Below, in pieces: positions 34,011-46,776 of a stretch of 64,000 nt of DNA. The stretch is from Nyssa sinensis (lineage: Eukaryota > Streptophyta > Magnoliopsida > Cornales > Nyssaceae). Numbering within the stretch: the first letter of the stretch is position 1; each line of letters begins with the position of its first letter. The stretch covers positions 13,880,062 through 13,944,061 of the forward strand of contig CM018031.1 of the NCBI GenBank assembly GCA_008638375.1, given 5' to 3'. The notes under the pieces were generated by a model, which saw nothing but the letters and a program-made list of their open reading frames with translations, made no database searches and had not been told where the DNA came from. The position numbers and the translations under genes were made by a program.

Positions 34011-34700
34011 TTAGTTGAGACGGTGGTTAAGTTTTTGCTGTAATCAGGTTTAAGGTAAAAAAAGAGCTTAGAGATTAGAGATGAGAGGTCCTAATTATCA
34101 GGTGAGATAGATTTTAATGAATGAATGAATAGAGATTAGTGACGAGAGTTCCTAATTAACAAGTGAGATACATTTTAGGGGTGAATTGCATTTATGCTTT
34201 TGGTGGTTTGGTCCCATTTTAAAACATAACATCAATAGTTTTTGTAGTCATGAAGATATTTTGTTAAAATAATTACAAGTGGGTATCAATGAGTCAAATT
34301 ACAAAGGGAGTAAAATGTAAATTTTTCTTTTAAAATTTAATTTTATATTACAAAACAAAAATATAATATTTTGTTTATTTTATATTGTTTATTAATTTCA
34401 TCACATTTAAAATTTTTGTCACGAGAATTGAAATCTTATCCAATGATGGCACTATTCATTTCTCATATAATTGATGAGTTTATTCTCTTTTTTCATCATT
34501 TTATCAAAAACAAAAATTTGAAAGTGAGGACAAGAATATTAATATGAAATTTTATTTAAAAAATGGAGAGTTAAATATCAATTTGAGTGATCGAGAGTCG
34601 CTCAGCACATAGTCAAAAGTCATGTGAAAATTATTTCAAAGACCAAAAGATTTATACACTTACCACTTGCGTGAAAAGAATAGTTTTACATTGTTATTAA
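34011..34700. other. Intergenic, short repeat
   Basis: A 25-30 bp unit (AGATTAGAGATGAGAGGTCCTAATT and a variant with AGTGACGAGAGTTCC) is duplicated at about 34071-34165. No gene seen. Confidence 0.45.
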
Positions 34701-34707
34701 AAAAAAT

Positions 34708-35103
34708 GATAAATTACACCGATCCCCCTTGGATTTTGATAATTACACTGACTAGTCAATTTTTTTTTATCAAAATGACGAAATTACTCATTCTATTTTT
34801 ATTTTTTCAAATTTGTCCAAATTTCTCTAACTTATTTTTAAAGAATTTTTTTATTTTATATAAAAATAAATTTAAAGATTTAATCAATATATATTTGAAA
34901 ATAAAATAAGAATTAAAAAAATAGGTCAAATTTTCAAATAAAAAAAAATGTAAAGAAAAAAAAAACATAAAATTGCCACTTTCATCATTTTGAAAAAATA
35001 ATTTATATCAAAAGTAATCATTATAGTTTATCAATTAAAATAGAGGATGCTCATCTAATTTCAATTTTATCTGAAATTTCAAAAATATATGTGTAATTTA
35101 TAA
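34708..35103. mobile_element. MITE of the GATAAATTACAC family, copy 1
   Basis: The left end is GATAAATTACACCGATCCCC; the right end, on the minus strand, is TATAAATTACACATATATTT. The interior is AT-rich and related to the elements at 36944-37404 and 56479-57265. There is no coding sequence and no clear target duplication. Confidence 0.6.
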
Positions 35104-36943
35104 AAATAAAAGAAGAATATAGCTACACCTGTGAAATGGGGTAGCACCACCTCCATCTCATTCTTATGAATATGGTCCGAATAATTAAGACACATTAGAG
35201 AAATCATTGAACCACAAGGTGAATTGATTAATTGAAAAATAAGAAAGAAAAAAAAAATGATTGATTATAAATCACACTGAGCATTACCCTTTTAATAAAA
35301 AGAAATTAACAGTTCTGATCCCTTTAGAACAAAGGTGCAGTCAAATAAGTACAGCAGACAAAACTGTACATAATAATTTATTTGTACGAACAAAGCATAG
35401 AGCATAATTAAGACCAATGAACATTACCATGAACCCTCCATGACCTAACCCACAGTAATTTGACTCGTCACATGCTTCCTGTGTGTTACATGGGATTGGC
35501 TTAGTTTATACTTTATACTTTATAGCCATTTCATTAGTTGGATAATGCAAAGGGCAGTAAACGATGTGGTTGTTTATGTTAGGCTCCTTAAAATAAGTTT
35601 TAAATTCTCTTCTAACTTAGTTGTTTATGTTTCAGGGCGATATCAAATGAAACTGATAACGAGTCTAATTTAAGTAATTTGATATTTTTTAATGTAGTAT
35701 TAAAATTATTTAGTCAAGTTAAAATCAAATTTAATAAATTAACTTGTCCGAATTTACTCACAACTCTGATTTCAAATTAGTTTCTATAGAGTTATATTAA
35801 GAGTTGAGTTTAATTAACTCAGTTCATTTTACACCTTAATGGTGTAAAGTAAGTTGTTGAATCGTCGGTCATGTTTTTAGTAACTGAGACCTTATTTTAA
35901 CTTAAAATAGTAAGACGGACAATACTCATCAATTTCGTCCACGACGTACGTTAGATTTTGGTTACATTCCTTCAGTTAGACTTTTATTTTTTTACCATTT
36001 ATAATAAATTTTAGATTTGTAATTACTTTGTTTAGAAAACTCGGAATATGGTTCCGTTTGTAGCTATTTTTTCCTTATTCCATCTAGTTTCTAATTTTTT
36101 TAAAAGTCCAAATTTTATTTATTTCAAAATATTATTATTTTCGAGATTTCTTAATATTCTATTTGTAATAGGTCTAGTATAGAAATTAACATATTCTTAT
36201 TCTGATTGATAATCTCTTAGTTTTATAAATATATTAAGTCATTATTATACAATTTATTAATAATACTTTATTTTCAAAATTGAATTTTTTTTTCTATTAT
36301 TAGATAAGTAATTTTCATATTACTTGATAATCAAATAGTTCAACGTGTTTGATTATTTCGCGCATTGTCATTCTACGTTAACAAAGTCACAACCAATGTC
36401 ACCCGAGATCAGGGTGATTAATCCCATAAAAAATAATAATGAATATATATATATATATATATATTTTGCATAGGAGACAGACAAAGGTGTGTTTGTAGTG
36501 CTGTCTAAGTTGTTGGTAAAAGCTAAAGGTTAAATAAGTCGACCAAAGTTGGTGGGTTCTGAAAAGTTTCATGTGGCAAAGTAGATTACAAAGTGAAGGC
36601 CTGAACTCAATTCACATGCCAATTCTTGGCGAAGAAATAACCACCGAATATTTCTATCCTCAATTGCTAGGCCCTCTATATGGTCAGGATTTAGATGGGC
36701 TTGAGCTTCGACCTAATTAAGTTGGGTCTGCTTTTTTAGCCCACTTGAGCCTCATTAACCTGATTATTTGTTTTCGAACGCTACTCTAGTGCATTCCAAT
36801 CTCATGTGTATTTATTGTTCTTATAGTTGGGACACTAAAGTGGATTTTAGGGTTATAGTCCCCTCGTTTAGGGTAATATTATTATAAATTTAAACTAAAG
36901 TAGATATTTTAATTATTTGAATAGCTTAAGAACTAAATGTTTA
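35104..36943. other. AT-rich intergenic, (TA)n
   Basis: No gene recognised. A (TA)n microsatellite lies at about 36444-36463. Confidence 0.45.
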
Positions 36944-37404
36944 GGGTAATTTATATTGATTTTTTTTTGAAATTTTTAACAATTACAAAAATCTCTCCTT
37001 CAATCTTAATTTTTTTTAAAATAACAACAGGACCCCTTTTAAATTTTTTTTTTCAATTTTGACCTTTTTTTCCTATTTTTAAAAGAACTTTTTCATTTTA
37101 TATAAAAAATAAATTTAAGATAAATAACTTATACTTTTTTAATCAAAAAAGATTTTAATTAATATTTATTTGAAAATAGAAAAAAGTTAAAAAAATTGGT
37201 CAAAATTTTAAAAATGCAAAACAAAAAAAAAAAAAAAAAACTATGAAATGGGTATTTTTGCTATTTTGAAAAAAAAAAAAAAAACTAGAAAGGAGGTCTT
37301 TGTATTTTTTCAATAAAAATATAAGAGCATAGTGTCATTTCAAAAATCTAAAAAAAAATCTTTGTAATTGTCAGAAATCTTAAGAGAAGTCAATGTAATT
37401 TATC
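36944..37404. mobile_element. MITE of the GATAAATTACAC family, copy 2
   Basis: The left end reads GGGTAATTTATATTGATTTT, then TTTTAACAATTACAAAAATC. The right end, minus strand, is GATAAATTACATTGACTTCT, then CTGACAATTACAAAGATT. The terminal inverted similarity extends over roughly 60 bp. Poly(A) and poly(T) runs fill the middle. Confidence 0.65.
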
Positions 37405-38720
37405 AAAATATTTATAAGTCTTATTGAAATTCACAATGAATGGTGAAATTATAATAATGTTATGATAATCACATAAAATAACGTTTGAGATGAATAAAGA
37501 TAAATGTTAACACAACACAAAAATGTAAATAAGAATTGAACACGTCAAATTCATAAATTATATAATAGTAACGGAATACATCATATTAATAAAGTTAAAA
37601 TATTACTAATCCGAATAACATTCTGTTAGTTTCTTTGTTAAACTTATTATAATTAAGAAACTAAGAAACCTGAAAAATAAGGTTTCGGAATAAATAAATA
37701 AAAAAAAAGCTTTTGAAAAATTAAAACCAGATGGAATAAGTCTTTAAAAAAAAAAAGAATAAAAGCCCATTCTAAATTTATTAGACAAAATAATTATAAA
37801 TTTAAAACTTATTATAAATAATAAAAAAAATTAATTAAAACCTAAATGAAAGAATTTGATCAAAATCCGACTTTAATCAGGACAAAAGAATCCTTTCGAA
37901 TCAAAGTGACCGCATTTGAAAGTTCACCAGCATGTGAATCGAATTATATCAATTGGATGCTGATATGCTGTGATACCTTTGGAATGCTCATTAATTGGGT
38001 ATGGTTATTGTGCAACATGAATATGTTGTGATTTGCCAGCTATATATGGGATGGAGGTTCTCATGATTATTTATTTATTCGTTGAATAAATGTTTGTGCC
38101 ATTGCTGTTGTTGGGAAATGCTATTAAGGCTCATTTTCTTTAATTTGTTTGGGAGTGCTATTTTTTTAGTCTTAAATTCGTGATATGGGTGCAATTTACT
38201 TTGTGATTTTTTCTTATTCATCTTAAATAATTGAAAGACTTGAGATTTTTCACATTTCATTAGTTTTGAAGTTTTTGGCATATTGATCATGTCTATAATA
38301 ATTAATGTCAAAGTTGACACCATTTAATAAGTTCGAATTACAGAGAGAGCGACCTAAAGTCTAGATTAAAATGCCTTAGTACCCATAGTGCCATGTAATT
38401 GAATAATGATAAATGGATGGAGCCGCAAAAAAAAAGAAAAATGGCTACCATCAGATCAGTGTCAATAGAGTAAATTGTCGTGGACGCATTCCATCAGTCC
38501 TGGACGTTTTCTTCTTCATGTTATGAAGCCATGGAATTTGGAGATAGATGGAAGAATTGAATTAGAGAGAGCATATTCATAGCTAGATTGTTCATTTTGG
38601 TCAATACAAGTTTTAGAGGATTGGGATAAGGTAATCTCCTCTTTATGCTTTTATTTATTTTGGTTATGGAAGTTATGTCTAAGATGATGATTCGTGCTAT
38701 TATTTATTTTGGTTATGGAA
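37405..38720. other. AT-rich intergenic
   Basis: No gene. A 24-bp sequence (TTATTTATTTTGGTTATGGA plus AGTT) occurs at about 38650 and 38699. Short frames at 37846-38031 and 38323-38075 have no family resemblance. Confidence 0.4.
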
Positions 38721-38841
38721 GTTGATATGTCATAAAGTGACAAATATATTCAAAATATGATATGTATATATACATAGTTTTTAAGAATACAGATTAAAAA
38801 AGATTGTTTTATTCAGATCAAACAGGCACGGAGTAAGAGGG
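38721..38841 (+). repeat. Dispersed repeat C, copy 1
   Basis: About 120 bp matching 59816-59937 in the same orientation, including CATAAAGTGACAAATATATT and ATACAGATTAAAAA, with about one change every six to eight bases. Confidence 0.8.
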
Positions 38842-39245
38842 TCTACCATTAGAGGATGACCAACTTTGATATTTGGATGTATTTTTAAACCAACTCCAAT
38901 AGTAAAAATCATTTTAGTCTTGTTAAAACTAAATTTTAGCAATGTTACAATATCAAAAAGATATATTTTAACATTTCTATTTTAATAAAAAAATATTATT
39001 TTTTTTTTATAGAAATATCATTTTTCTTTTCAACTATCATTTATAACCATTAAAAACAAAAGAAAAAAATTACCATCAAAACAATTGATATCTTATAATC
39101 CGAACTTTGAAATCTCAAGGGTTAATGTGGATAGTAACTATCAAAATAAAAGCTATATGTAGTAAAATTTTTAACTTTAGTCAAATTTTAATAGGAATAA
39201 AAATTACTATTAAAGTAGAATTTTTTAGGCAACTTACTAAAACTT

Positions 39246-39336
39246 AACTTTGATAGCTCCTTTAACTTCCCCATTAGATCTGCTTGACTCAACTTTGATA
39301 GCTCCTTTAACTTCCCCATTAGACCTACTTGACTCA
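39246..39336 (+). repeat. 45-bp tandem duplication
   Basis: Two adjacent units, each beginning AACTTTGATAGCTCCTTTAA and continuing CTTCCCCATTAGA, differ at about two bases. Period 45. Confidence 0.9.
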
Positions 39337-41045
39337 GCTGTTAAGTGTATCGCTTTCATTCGACGAGAGTCATTGGTTCTTGCTCGCGTTCTGAGACGGG
39401 TGTGATGAGAAAAGTCTCGATAGCTGGGACAGTTCGATATATCATATTGCGGGCTAACGCGTCAATTAAAGGAACTTCGATGTGGGATTCTGTTGTGAAA
39501 ACATTTGAGCACATAAACAATTACTACTGTATATTTTATATGATTTATTGATCCAGTCCCATCTAAACAATTTCTAATTTCTTCTCTCTATGATTAGGTT
39601 CTCATGTTGGTTTTGGGATCCCCCTATCAAAATGGCCCAAGATAGGTTGGACAACAATTTGGTTTTTCTGGTACACTATTGCTCTAGTAGACTAGGACAA
39701 CTCTCTCTCTCTCTCCAAAACTTGTCCGTTCCATAGCACATGCACTCATGTGAAACATGGCCATATTCTGCCAATCATTCATCATTGTTATTTTGTCAAT
39801 GGCAGAAACCCTTAGTATAATTAGCAAAGAAAATAACCCCTAGACAATGGTTTTGCCGCACACGCGCACACATATATATATGCATCATGCACATGCCCCC
39901 TCTTCTATGATTAGCCTTATCTTTGTGACCTATTTGGGCCTTACATGGCAATACAAATTAATGCAAAATATAGCAACTCAGGCCATCCCAGTTCTGTTCC
40001 AAGAAGATCAGTCTCTAACACCAAATAAACTCAAGCAAGAAGACTCTAAAGACTGCAAATAAGTAGTCACATGCATACTCACAATCAACATGGTTATCAG
40101 TTGCAAAGTCTGAGATCCAATCAATGATCAGAAACCCAGCTTATTATTTTATTCAATTATATAGAATAAATTAATCATCCACTGTAAACTTTAATAATTT
40201 TGTTTTTTGTCAGTCAGAGTGTAATACACAATACTTTGTAGGGCAGCTGTAAAAGCAGCCGTTTTGTAACCCATTCAGACCACATTAGACCTGAAGTTCA
40301 TCTTAACAGTCTAATTTGAGTCTCTACATTTCACCCAAAGGCAAACTACTAGACTCCCTAAGGCAACCCTCAGAAATCATGACAACCCATTGGCTCCATG
40401 TGACTCAAATGGTACAGATTTTTAGGTGTGTCTGTAATATATCCAAGTAAGGACTATAAAAGTTATAGATTTGGAATTTTTCAAGCCAAACTTATCTTTG
40501 TTATGTCGTCCTCAGGTTCTCCATGGGAGTTAGAGTTGAAGCTTCATTTAAAGATGCGAGGAGTGGACGAGGGCTGTCCCTTAGTTTGTCATCTCCATGA
40601 GACACGAGAACAAGAGGGACCCTTCTTGGGCCCCTCAGATAGCCACCACAGGAGCAAAAACGAAAAGCTAAATACAAATCCCCTTGAATTACTCAAAACT
40701 TGTTGGTCCATCAGGCCACACAATCTCATTTCCTACTGCCTTTTTCCCCCTTTTTCTAGTTGTATTGATTTTTTTACAAGCAGTGTGAAATGTCCAGTCA
40801 TCAATAACGACACACATACGAGGAAAAAACATGATTGATTTCCCACCAGTCACATCTTCATCAAATATATAAATACACACACAGGAAAAGACAATCATAC
40901 TAAAGAAGAAAAGATGAAGTCTCATTTTTCTGGTTTTTATTCTTAGGTACTATCGTAAAGACAGTAATTTGAAATGGTAAAAGGAAGAACTATATCATTA
41001 ATTTTAGAATCGGTTGATTAGGTTCCATATAGACTAAAGGGACTT
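39337..41045. other. Intergenic, 3' flank of kinase gene
   Basis: Normal GC for the window, no gene recognised. Open frames at 39345-39551 and 40428-40838 have no known domains. The part next to 41045 is likely 3' UTR of the minus-strand kinase gene. Confidence 0.4.
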
Positions 41046-44000
41046 TTACCTATTACTGTTGTTCCTGTGATGCAGTAATATTGAAAGAATTTCAGAGAAC
41101 TGAGGACGCTTTGAGGGGCAATTATTCCAGCACTTAACCATCAAAGATCTCAGAATTTGTGGGCAGTCCTTGGGGATATCAGGTCTAAGCCCACAAGCAG
41201 CTATCCCAACTGCAGCCTGCACAGGCGAATAGGCAGAATAGGCTGCCTCACCGGTTGCCATCTCCCAGATTACCATCCCAAAACTATATACATTACTCAT
41301 CCAGGTCTCTTTAACGCTTTCTGGGTCACCTGCAATGATCTGATTACAACCAAAATAAAGGGAATACACTGTTAATTACCAACTGTACAGAATAGGATTA
41401 AATCCAAAGAGAAAACTTTATGAATGAAATGTTGGTCAAAGATTTCATAAGACCCATTAACTTTAGGTGTATTGAAACTTGAACTATCCTGTTTAAATGG
41501 TTCAGCAAATTCATTGTTTAAACAATATCTGATGTTTGAAGAAGTTAACAGGCTACCTGGAGGATGAAAAATTATCTATTACTTTAAAGTTGCGAAATTT
41601 TTTCACTTACACTTTCTTCCGGGATAAAGTGGAAGAGAAGACAAAAATAAGTGAGGCATGGCCTCCAGATAAATTATTTTGGAAAGAAAAAAAAGGTGGT
41701 GGGACATAGAAGGTAAGCAGTCCTCAGACGTACTCCCAGACACAGTTGCTCCAAACACTCACAGAATGTCAATTTCAAGAAGCTAAAAGAGTTCGGTAAG
41801 TGTTTTGCTGCACATGGGCTCAACACGAGGAAAATGTTTAGATTATTTTGCAAAAAAGATTGAGTTAAATATTTGAAAGCTCAGTTAGGTGGACTCCATT
41901 GATTAAAACAATTTTTACACAAGTAGCACCTCTGCCAGGATGCAGCCAAGATTATTTGTCTAATGGAAAATAAAGGAGTGCTCAGACAAAGGTAAACAAA
42001 CAATTGAAGCGTAAAGCAAAACAATTATGAAGACATGTTATGCAGGCTTGAACAATGATGTTAGATGAGTGGCATAAAGTTCTCCTTGAGTAGACTGACC
42101 TCAAAATTCCTACTTAAATACATTGAATCCAAATAACGTACTCAAACTTGTAAGCAAACTAATATATATTTCCTATCATAAAGAACTTTACCATTGATAA
42201 AATTTTATCTAGACAATGCTAAGGTATTTAATCGTGATAGAGGTAGGTAAGATATGATTCACAAACACTTTACTAGAAAGACGTATAGTTGTTATTACTG
42301 TTGCAAATATACATTGCTGATATCTTACTAACTAGGCAATCATCCATTTGGACACCATTTCTGCATAGATCACTTTTCAAATTTTACAGCAGGATGATCA
42401 ATGCAAAGACCAAGGTCTCTTTAGGAGACTTTGGAAACCAGCCATACCAATTTAAAAAGCTGCTTTCTCATTGGAAATAATAATGGAAAAAAAAAATCAA
42501 TGGATAGAAAGGAGACCTAGGAACCCTACATGTTTGGGTATCAAATTTAAAAGGAACGATTTCATTGTGTGTTCATAGGATGTGAAAACACAACCCTTCC
42601 ATCTGATTAAAGTTAATATTTTACCTTTTAAAAAAATGGGGAAAAGAGAACTTGTTTAAATGCTTTTCAAACAAAAAGGAATCGTCAATAAGCAAAGCAA
42701 ATGTGCCTTTACTGGTTAGCTTAATTCCCTTCACAATGAAATGTATCATCATTCAGACGGAATTGATCAAATATGACTTGAGCAAAAATGAGTGTGATAA
42801 GAAGTAACTGATGTAAAGGGGAGCAAACCTCAGGAGCTAGCCACCGGTAACCATCTGTCTCATACTCCATCGCCTCACCACCACTCTTGCAAGCAGTGAC
42901 TATACCCATGTTCCCCAAGCAAGCACTCCCATGGCGATCCAGTAAGATTCTCTGCGTGTTTAGATCTCTATAAGCAACACCATGATCATTCATGAACTTG
43001 ATCCCCTCTGCTACATCAACAGCAATCCTTATAATTTCCTTAGTCTGAAACTTCTTGTTCTTTAGGATAGCATCATGAACTGATCCACCTTCCATCAACC
43101 TCGTTGTGACACATAACCCATGATTTTCATCTACACAAACACCATAAAACTGCAAAATATTCTTATGCCCACAAGTCATTAACTCCAACAGATCCTTTCG
43201 CAGCTCAAATTCATATGAATTTCCCTTATCACATCCCTTGAGCTTCTCGATTCCAACCCTCTTGCCTTTGTAAACTCCCTTGAAAGTATTGGGTCCATTC
43301 TGATCGAGAAACTCAAGATTATCAGAGTTCAACAACCACTTTCCAATCTCGTCCGCACTTGATTGCACCGTCTGCCATTCATCAACCGAAACTACAAAAG
43401 ACGAAGTGGGTAAAGGCATCTGGAGCTGAACTTTTGTGTTCGAGTTCTCAATCCCATTTCTATAATTCTGTTCCCCACAATCCTCTTCGACCTCTCTCCC
43501 CCTGGTGTTTTCTTCTTGACACCCACAAAGCCCAAATGGGAGCTTCATAGCAGTAGGTTTCGGCTTTAAAGCTGATTTTAGAGCATTTTCAAACCGGATT
43601 TTGAACATTTTCTCCTGCCCAGATTGAACCAGAATGAGAATAACTCCTAATGTGAACCCCTTCTTCTCAAAGATCTGTATCTTCTTACAACAAATTGAGG
43701 CGCTATCCAGCGCACCAGACATAGCCGGCCAAGAAATTGAAGAGTTACAAGCAAATGTAAGGCTAAAAACAGACCCTTGGAATTCACCATCGGACACCTC
43801 TTGAATCAAAATAGCTGGGTGGTCTTCCACAGACGCCTGCTCGATCAATTTGATATGTAGGAACACATCCTTCGTATCAAAACCCGCCTGTGCATAGCTG
43901 TTAAAAAAGTAATTACCATTAAATAAAATAGCACTATGTTAGAGAGAACTTAATGTAGCTAACCAGAAATTCTGTCATAATAAATGGAAATCCTAATGCT

Positions 44001-44557
44001 CTGTTTGGATGCTGAGAAGGTGTAGGAAAAGAGGGGGGTGGGGAGGTGAAATTTTATCTTGGCGCAACTCCAAACGGTTATAATATTTCTAGCTTTTATT
44101 ATATCTCCTCTGTTTCTGGGCAACCAAACAGAGCATGAGATTCAATGTGCTCAACGACTTCAGACCTGAGTGGTAACGAATCATAGTGCTTGCGAATGTT
44201 GGAGACGAGCTTCTCCGGTAGCTGACTACCAGGGTACAGCTGTGTTAAGTTTCGTACAACGCTGCCCCAAACGAGCTTGCGACAGCTGTCGATCCGAGAT
44301 GTCTGAGGCGGCGAGTCACGGACCGTGTCGAGGTTCAGAGAATTCTTGAGCGAAGCGATGGCCTCGGATACGTTGCGGCTCAGCCTCTGCAGCCGCTTTT
44401 GCATCGCCGAGGACTCCTTGACTCCGCCGCCGATTGAGGCGGTGGAGGAGTTTTCAGGTAGACCTTCCGATCTGTGTTGAGGTCGCATTAGGACTTGCTC
44501 CACCAAGTCTTCATCAGTGCTGGCACGGCTGGACCAGCATTCTAGTGCTGCAGCCAT
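41046..44557 (-). CDS. TKL/Raf-like protein kinase, predicted pseudokinase
   Basis: Three exons, 44557-44166, 43897-42829 and 41339-41046 (392, 1069 and 294 bp), join in phase to 584 residues ending HHRNNSNR. All splice sites are GT-AG; intron 2 is 1,489 bp. The N-terminus MAAALECWSSRASTDEDLVE and the region to about residue 330 lack a domain I can name. The kinase-like domain, about 335-580, has FKGVYKGKRVGIEKLKG, LMTCGHKNILQFYGVC, YRDLNTQRILL, GYRWLAPE, SNVYSFGMVIWEMATGEAAY and CWNNCPSKRPQFSEIL. Key residues are altered: Glu at the aligned VAIK Lys (VGIEKL), Arg for the catalytic-loop Asn (NTQRIL) and GNMG for DFG. Phosphotransfer is doubtful. The protein resembles a conserved single-copy plant kinase family of unclear role, often labelled MAP3K- or integrin-linked-kinase-like. 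No signal peptide or membrane helix is seen, so it is likely cytosolic. Confidence 0.92.
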
Positions 44558-44940
44558 GGCTCACCACGCCCAAACAAGTGTGCTTCACTTCAAATCAGGA
44601 CCAGTGTGGAGGACGTATCTGATTTACAGGGATGTCATCTCCCCATTTCTATCTCTGACATGCAAAACGGGAGACTGAGATAGAGAAAGAGGGGAAGAGA
44701 CGAAGGTAGTGTTTTTTCGGGTTAGTACCTAATAAATAAAAAAGTGATATGACTGAGAGTGATGTTGACCACCACAGATGTGATGATCCTCCAGCTACTG
44801 TGGTTTGATGGAGGCTAATGCTGATGGTGATGTGTCTGGGATTATCTGACGTCGTATAATGGAGCAGTGTCGCCGTCTTATTAGGAATTTAGCATGTTGG
44901 GCCCACCGTTAACCCATATCTGATAATATGGGCAATAACC
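44558..44940 (-). promoter_or_regulatory. 5' flank and promoter of the kinase gene
   Basis: Upstream of the kinase ATG. A CT/GA-rich stretch at 44672-44701 could be 5' UTR. No clear TATA box; the boundary with the tRNA upstream region is not fixed. Confidence 0.35.
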
Positions 44941-44959
44941 GTTGATGCAAGAAGATCTT

Positions 44960-44998
44960 TGATTATATATTAAAGTATGAACTAAACAACGAATAAAC
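44960..44998 (+). promoter_or_regulatory. Upstream elements of tRNA-Arg gene
   Basis: A TATATATT stretch about 30 bp before the tRNA and CAAC shortly before its 5' end match the TATA-like and CAA elements common upstream of plant tRNA genes. Confidence 0.55.
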
Positions 44999-45071
44999 GC
45001 GCCTGTAGCTCAGTGGATAGAGCGTCTGTTTCCTAAGCAGAAAGTCGTAGGTTCGACCCCTACCTGGCGCG
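44999..45071 (+). tRNA. tRNA-Arg (anticodon CCT)
   Basis: 73 nt that fold as a cloverleaf: acceptor stem GCGCCTG with CTGGCGC (one mismatch), D arm GCTC/GAGC, anticodon stem TCTGT/GCAGA with loop TTCCTAA, and T arm GTAGG TTCGACC CCTAC. The anticodon CCT reads AGG arginine codons. Internal A box TAGCTCAGTGG and B box GGTTCGACCCC are intact. There is no intron and no encoded CCA. A TTTTT run at 45090-45094 is a likely Pol III terminator. Confidence 0.97.
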
Positions 45072-45089
45072 AATGGTCATGGGGCTTTC

Positions 45090-45094
45090 TTTTT
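45090..45094 (+). terminator. Pol III terminator of tRNA-Arg
   Basis: Run of five T, 19 bases after the tRNA 3' end. Confidence 0.7.
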
Positions 45095-46134
45095 ATAAAA
45101 TGAAAAAATAAGGATAAATTACACACCCTGCGTCATGCTTTTGCGCTTACGTTTAGTACCGTCACCGACTAAGATAGCAACGTCTCGGTTGGGTTATTAT
45201 TAGGGTAAATTACACTTATTTTTTTTAAGATTTTTAACAATTATAAAAATTTTTCTTATAATTTTTAAAATAACACTGTCCCTTTTCTAATTTCAATGTC
45301 TATAACAGATTCTCCCTATCGTTAATTGACCGTTAGTTGACCTAACAGAGTTTGATGATGTAAGCAATTTTTTTGTCTTAATGTCAATTTTGTTTCTTAC
45401 AAGTCATGGTTAAATGAAAAAACTATCCTCACTTTAATAATAATTTTTTTAATTAAAAAATATTCTCTCTCTCTCAAGAATACAAAAAATACTTTCTCTC
45501 TACTTGTAATTTGATCGAAATTTCCAAAACTCTTAATAGAGCTTGCCCTGAGGATATCCTCTCTACTTGTTCTTCTGATGGGAATGGTTCCTTCAGGGCA
45601 CCTTCCACCCAAGTGCCGGAGCTGAGTAATTAGTTTTGACCCTACAAACACCTCTTAACTGAGTATACTATATATATAACAATTGCAGTCACGGATTAAC
45701 TTCATTTTTCTTTGAAAAAAAAAAGAGAATCGAACCAGAAATTGCAATACCCACAAGTAAAACCAAGAAGTATATCAAAATAACAAAGTGGGTCTGTCAA
45801 ACCAACCTATAAACACAATGTTTCAACGCACCAAAACACCATACCAAAAACAAAACAAAAAAATGAAAAAGAGAAACAGAGAGGTAGAGGAGACACATTC
45901 TTTCTTGGTGGCATGTCGGCGGCGTCCTGATCGTCTCTGGATGCACCATCGACGTTATCACTACCAGATCTGCTCTTATGCTCTTCTTCTCTGTTTCTTC
46001 TACCAACATTAGACTCATAATTTTTAGAAATTCGTGGCATCTCACCTTGGCTCTCCATACTGGTTTGCTACCCAAAAAATCACCAGAGAGAGAAGGGAAA
46101 ATTAAATGAAACCATCCCAAAGAAGGATCGTGTG

Positions 46135-46137
<3 letters not shown>

Positions 46138-46169
<32 letters not shown>
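46138..46169. repeat. (TA)n(GA)n microsatellite
   Basis: Compound dinucleotide tract inside the Mutator-like element. Confidence 0.9.
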
Positions 46170-46386
46170 TGAAGCTCACAAGAGCGAGAGAGAGTTCTGG
46201 AGAGTTGAACATGGACTTGGCCAGAGATGGAGAGGCACTGGGCATGGTGTTGCTATAAGGTATATCAATAACGATTCTTGCTCCGCCGCAGCCGGTGGAC
46301 GTCGGTGTTGTCGATGGTGGTGGCCGTCGGTGGTGGTGCACTGTTTGGGGTTAGTGTTGGGGTTAGGGCTGAGGGGGATTTGCTGC

Positions 46387-46458
46387 CGACTTGTTAGCGA
46401 AGTTCACACCGTCGTCGTCTCCGTCAACTACCGCCTCTCGCCTGAACACCGCCAATGA
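46387..46458 (+). pseudogene. Captured carboxylesterase (CXE) exon fragment
   Basis: Reads RLVSEVHTVVVSVNYRLSPE then HRQ and a stop. This matches the conserved VVVSVNYRLAPEHR block of plant carboxylesterases (alpha/beta hydrolases related to the GID1 family). Only about 23 residues are recognisable, with no catalytic GDSAG block visible nearby, so it is a fragment inside the transposon and not a gene. Confidence 0.7.
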
Positions 46459-46776
46459 ATCAGGGTTTTGTTGTTTGGGCCCATTTGAGACTTGGGTCTT
46501 TTCAAGCCGCTTTGAATTGGGGTTAGGGTTGAGGGGGATTTGGATAGAGAAAGAGGGTGGAGGAAGAGGAGGAGGAGGAGAGAGTGTTTTGTTTTTTTTT
46601 TAATAAAATTATAATATTAAAATAGAAGGGTAAATTAGTAATTTTACTAATTCTGTTAAGAGAGTTAAGGAAACAAGACTGATAGGAGGGACAGTGTTAT
46701 TTCAGAAACTATAGGGGAGGTTTTTGCAATTGTCAAAAACCTCAAGGAAGGTAAGTGTAATTATCCCTTATTATTA

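Larger units (their letters stand above)
45203..46767. mobile_element. Mutator-like non-autonomous element (Pack-MULE-like)
   Basis: Long terminal inverted repeats of about 95-100 bp: left GGGTAAATTACACTTATTTT and onward to AAAATAACACTGTCCC; right, minus strand, GGGATAATTACACTTACCTT to GAAATAACACTGTCCC. Each end is flanked by TTATTATTA (45194-45202 and 46768-46776), a perfect 9-bp direct repeat as Mutator-like elements generate, though of low complexity. There is no transposase. The interior is GC-richer than the ends and includes a carboxylesterase-like coding scrap at 46387-46455, so it looks like an element that has captured gene pieces. Confidence 0.78.

Noticed and set aside
40428..40838. 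136-codon open frame as a gene
   Set aside because: No recognisable domain, no plausible promoter or splice context, and composition typical of intergenic DNA.
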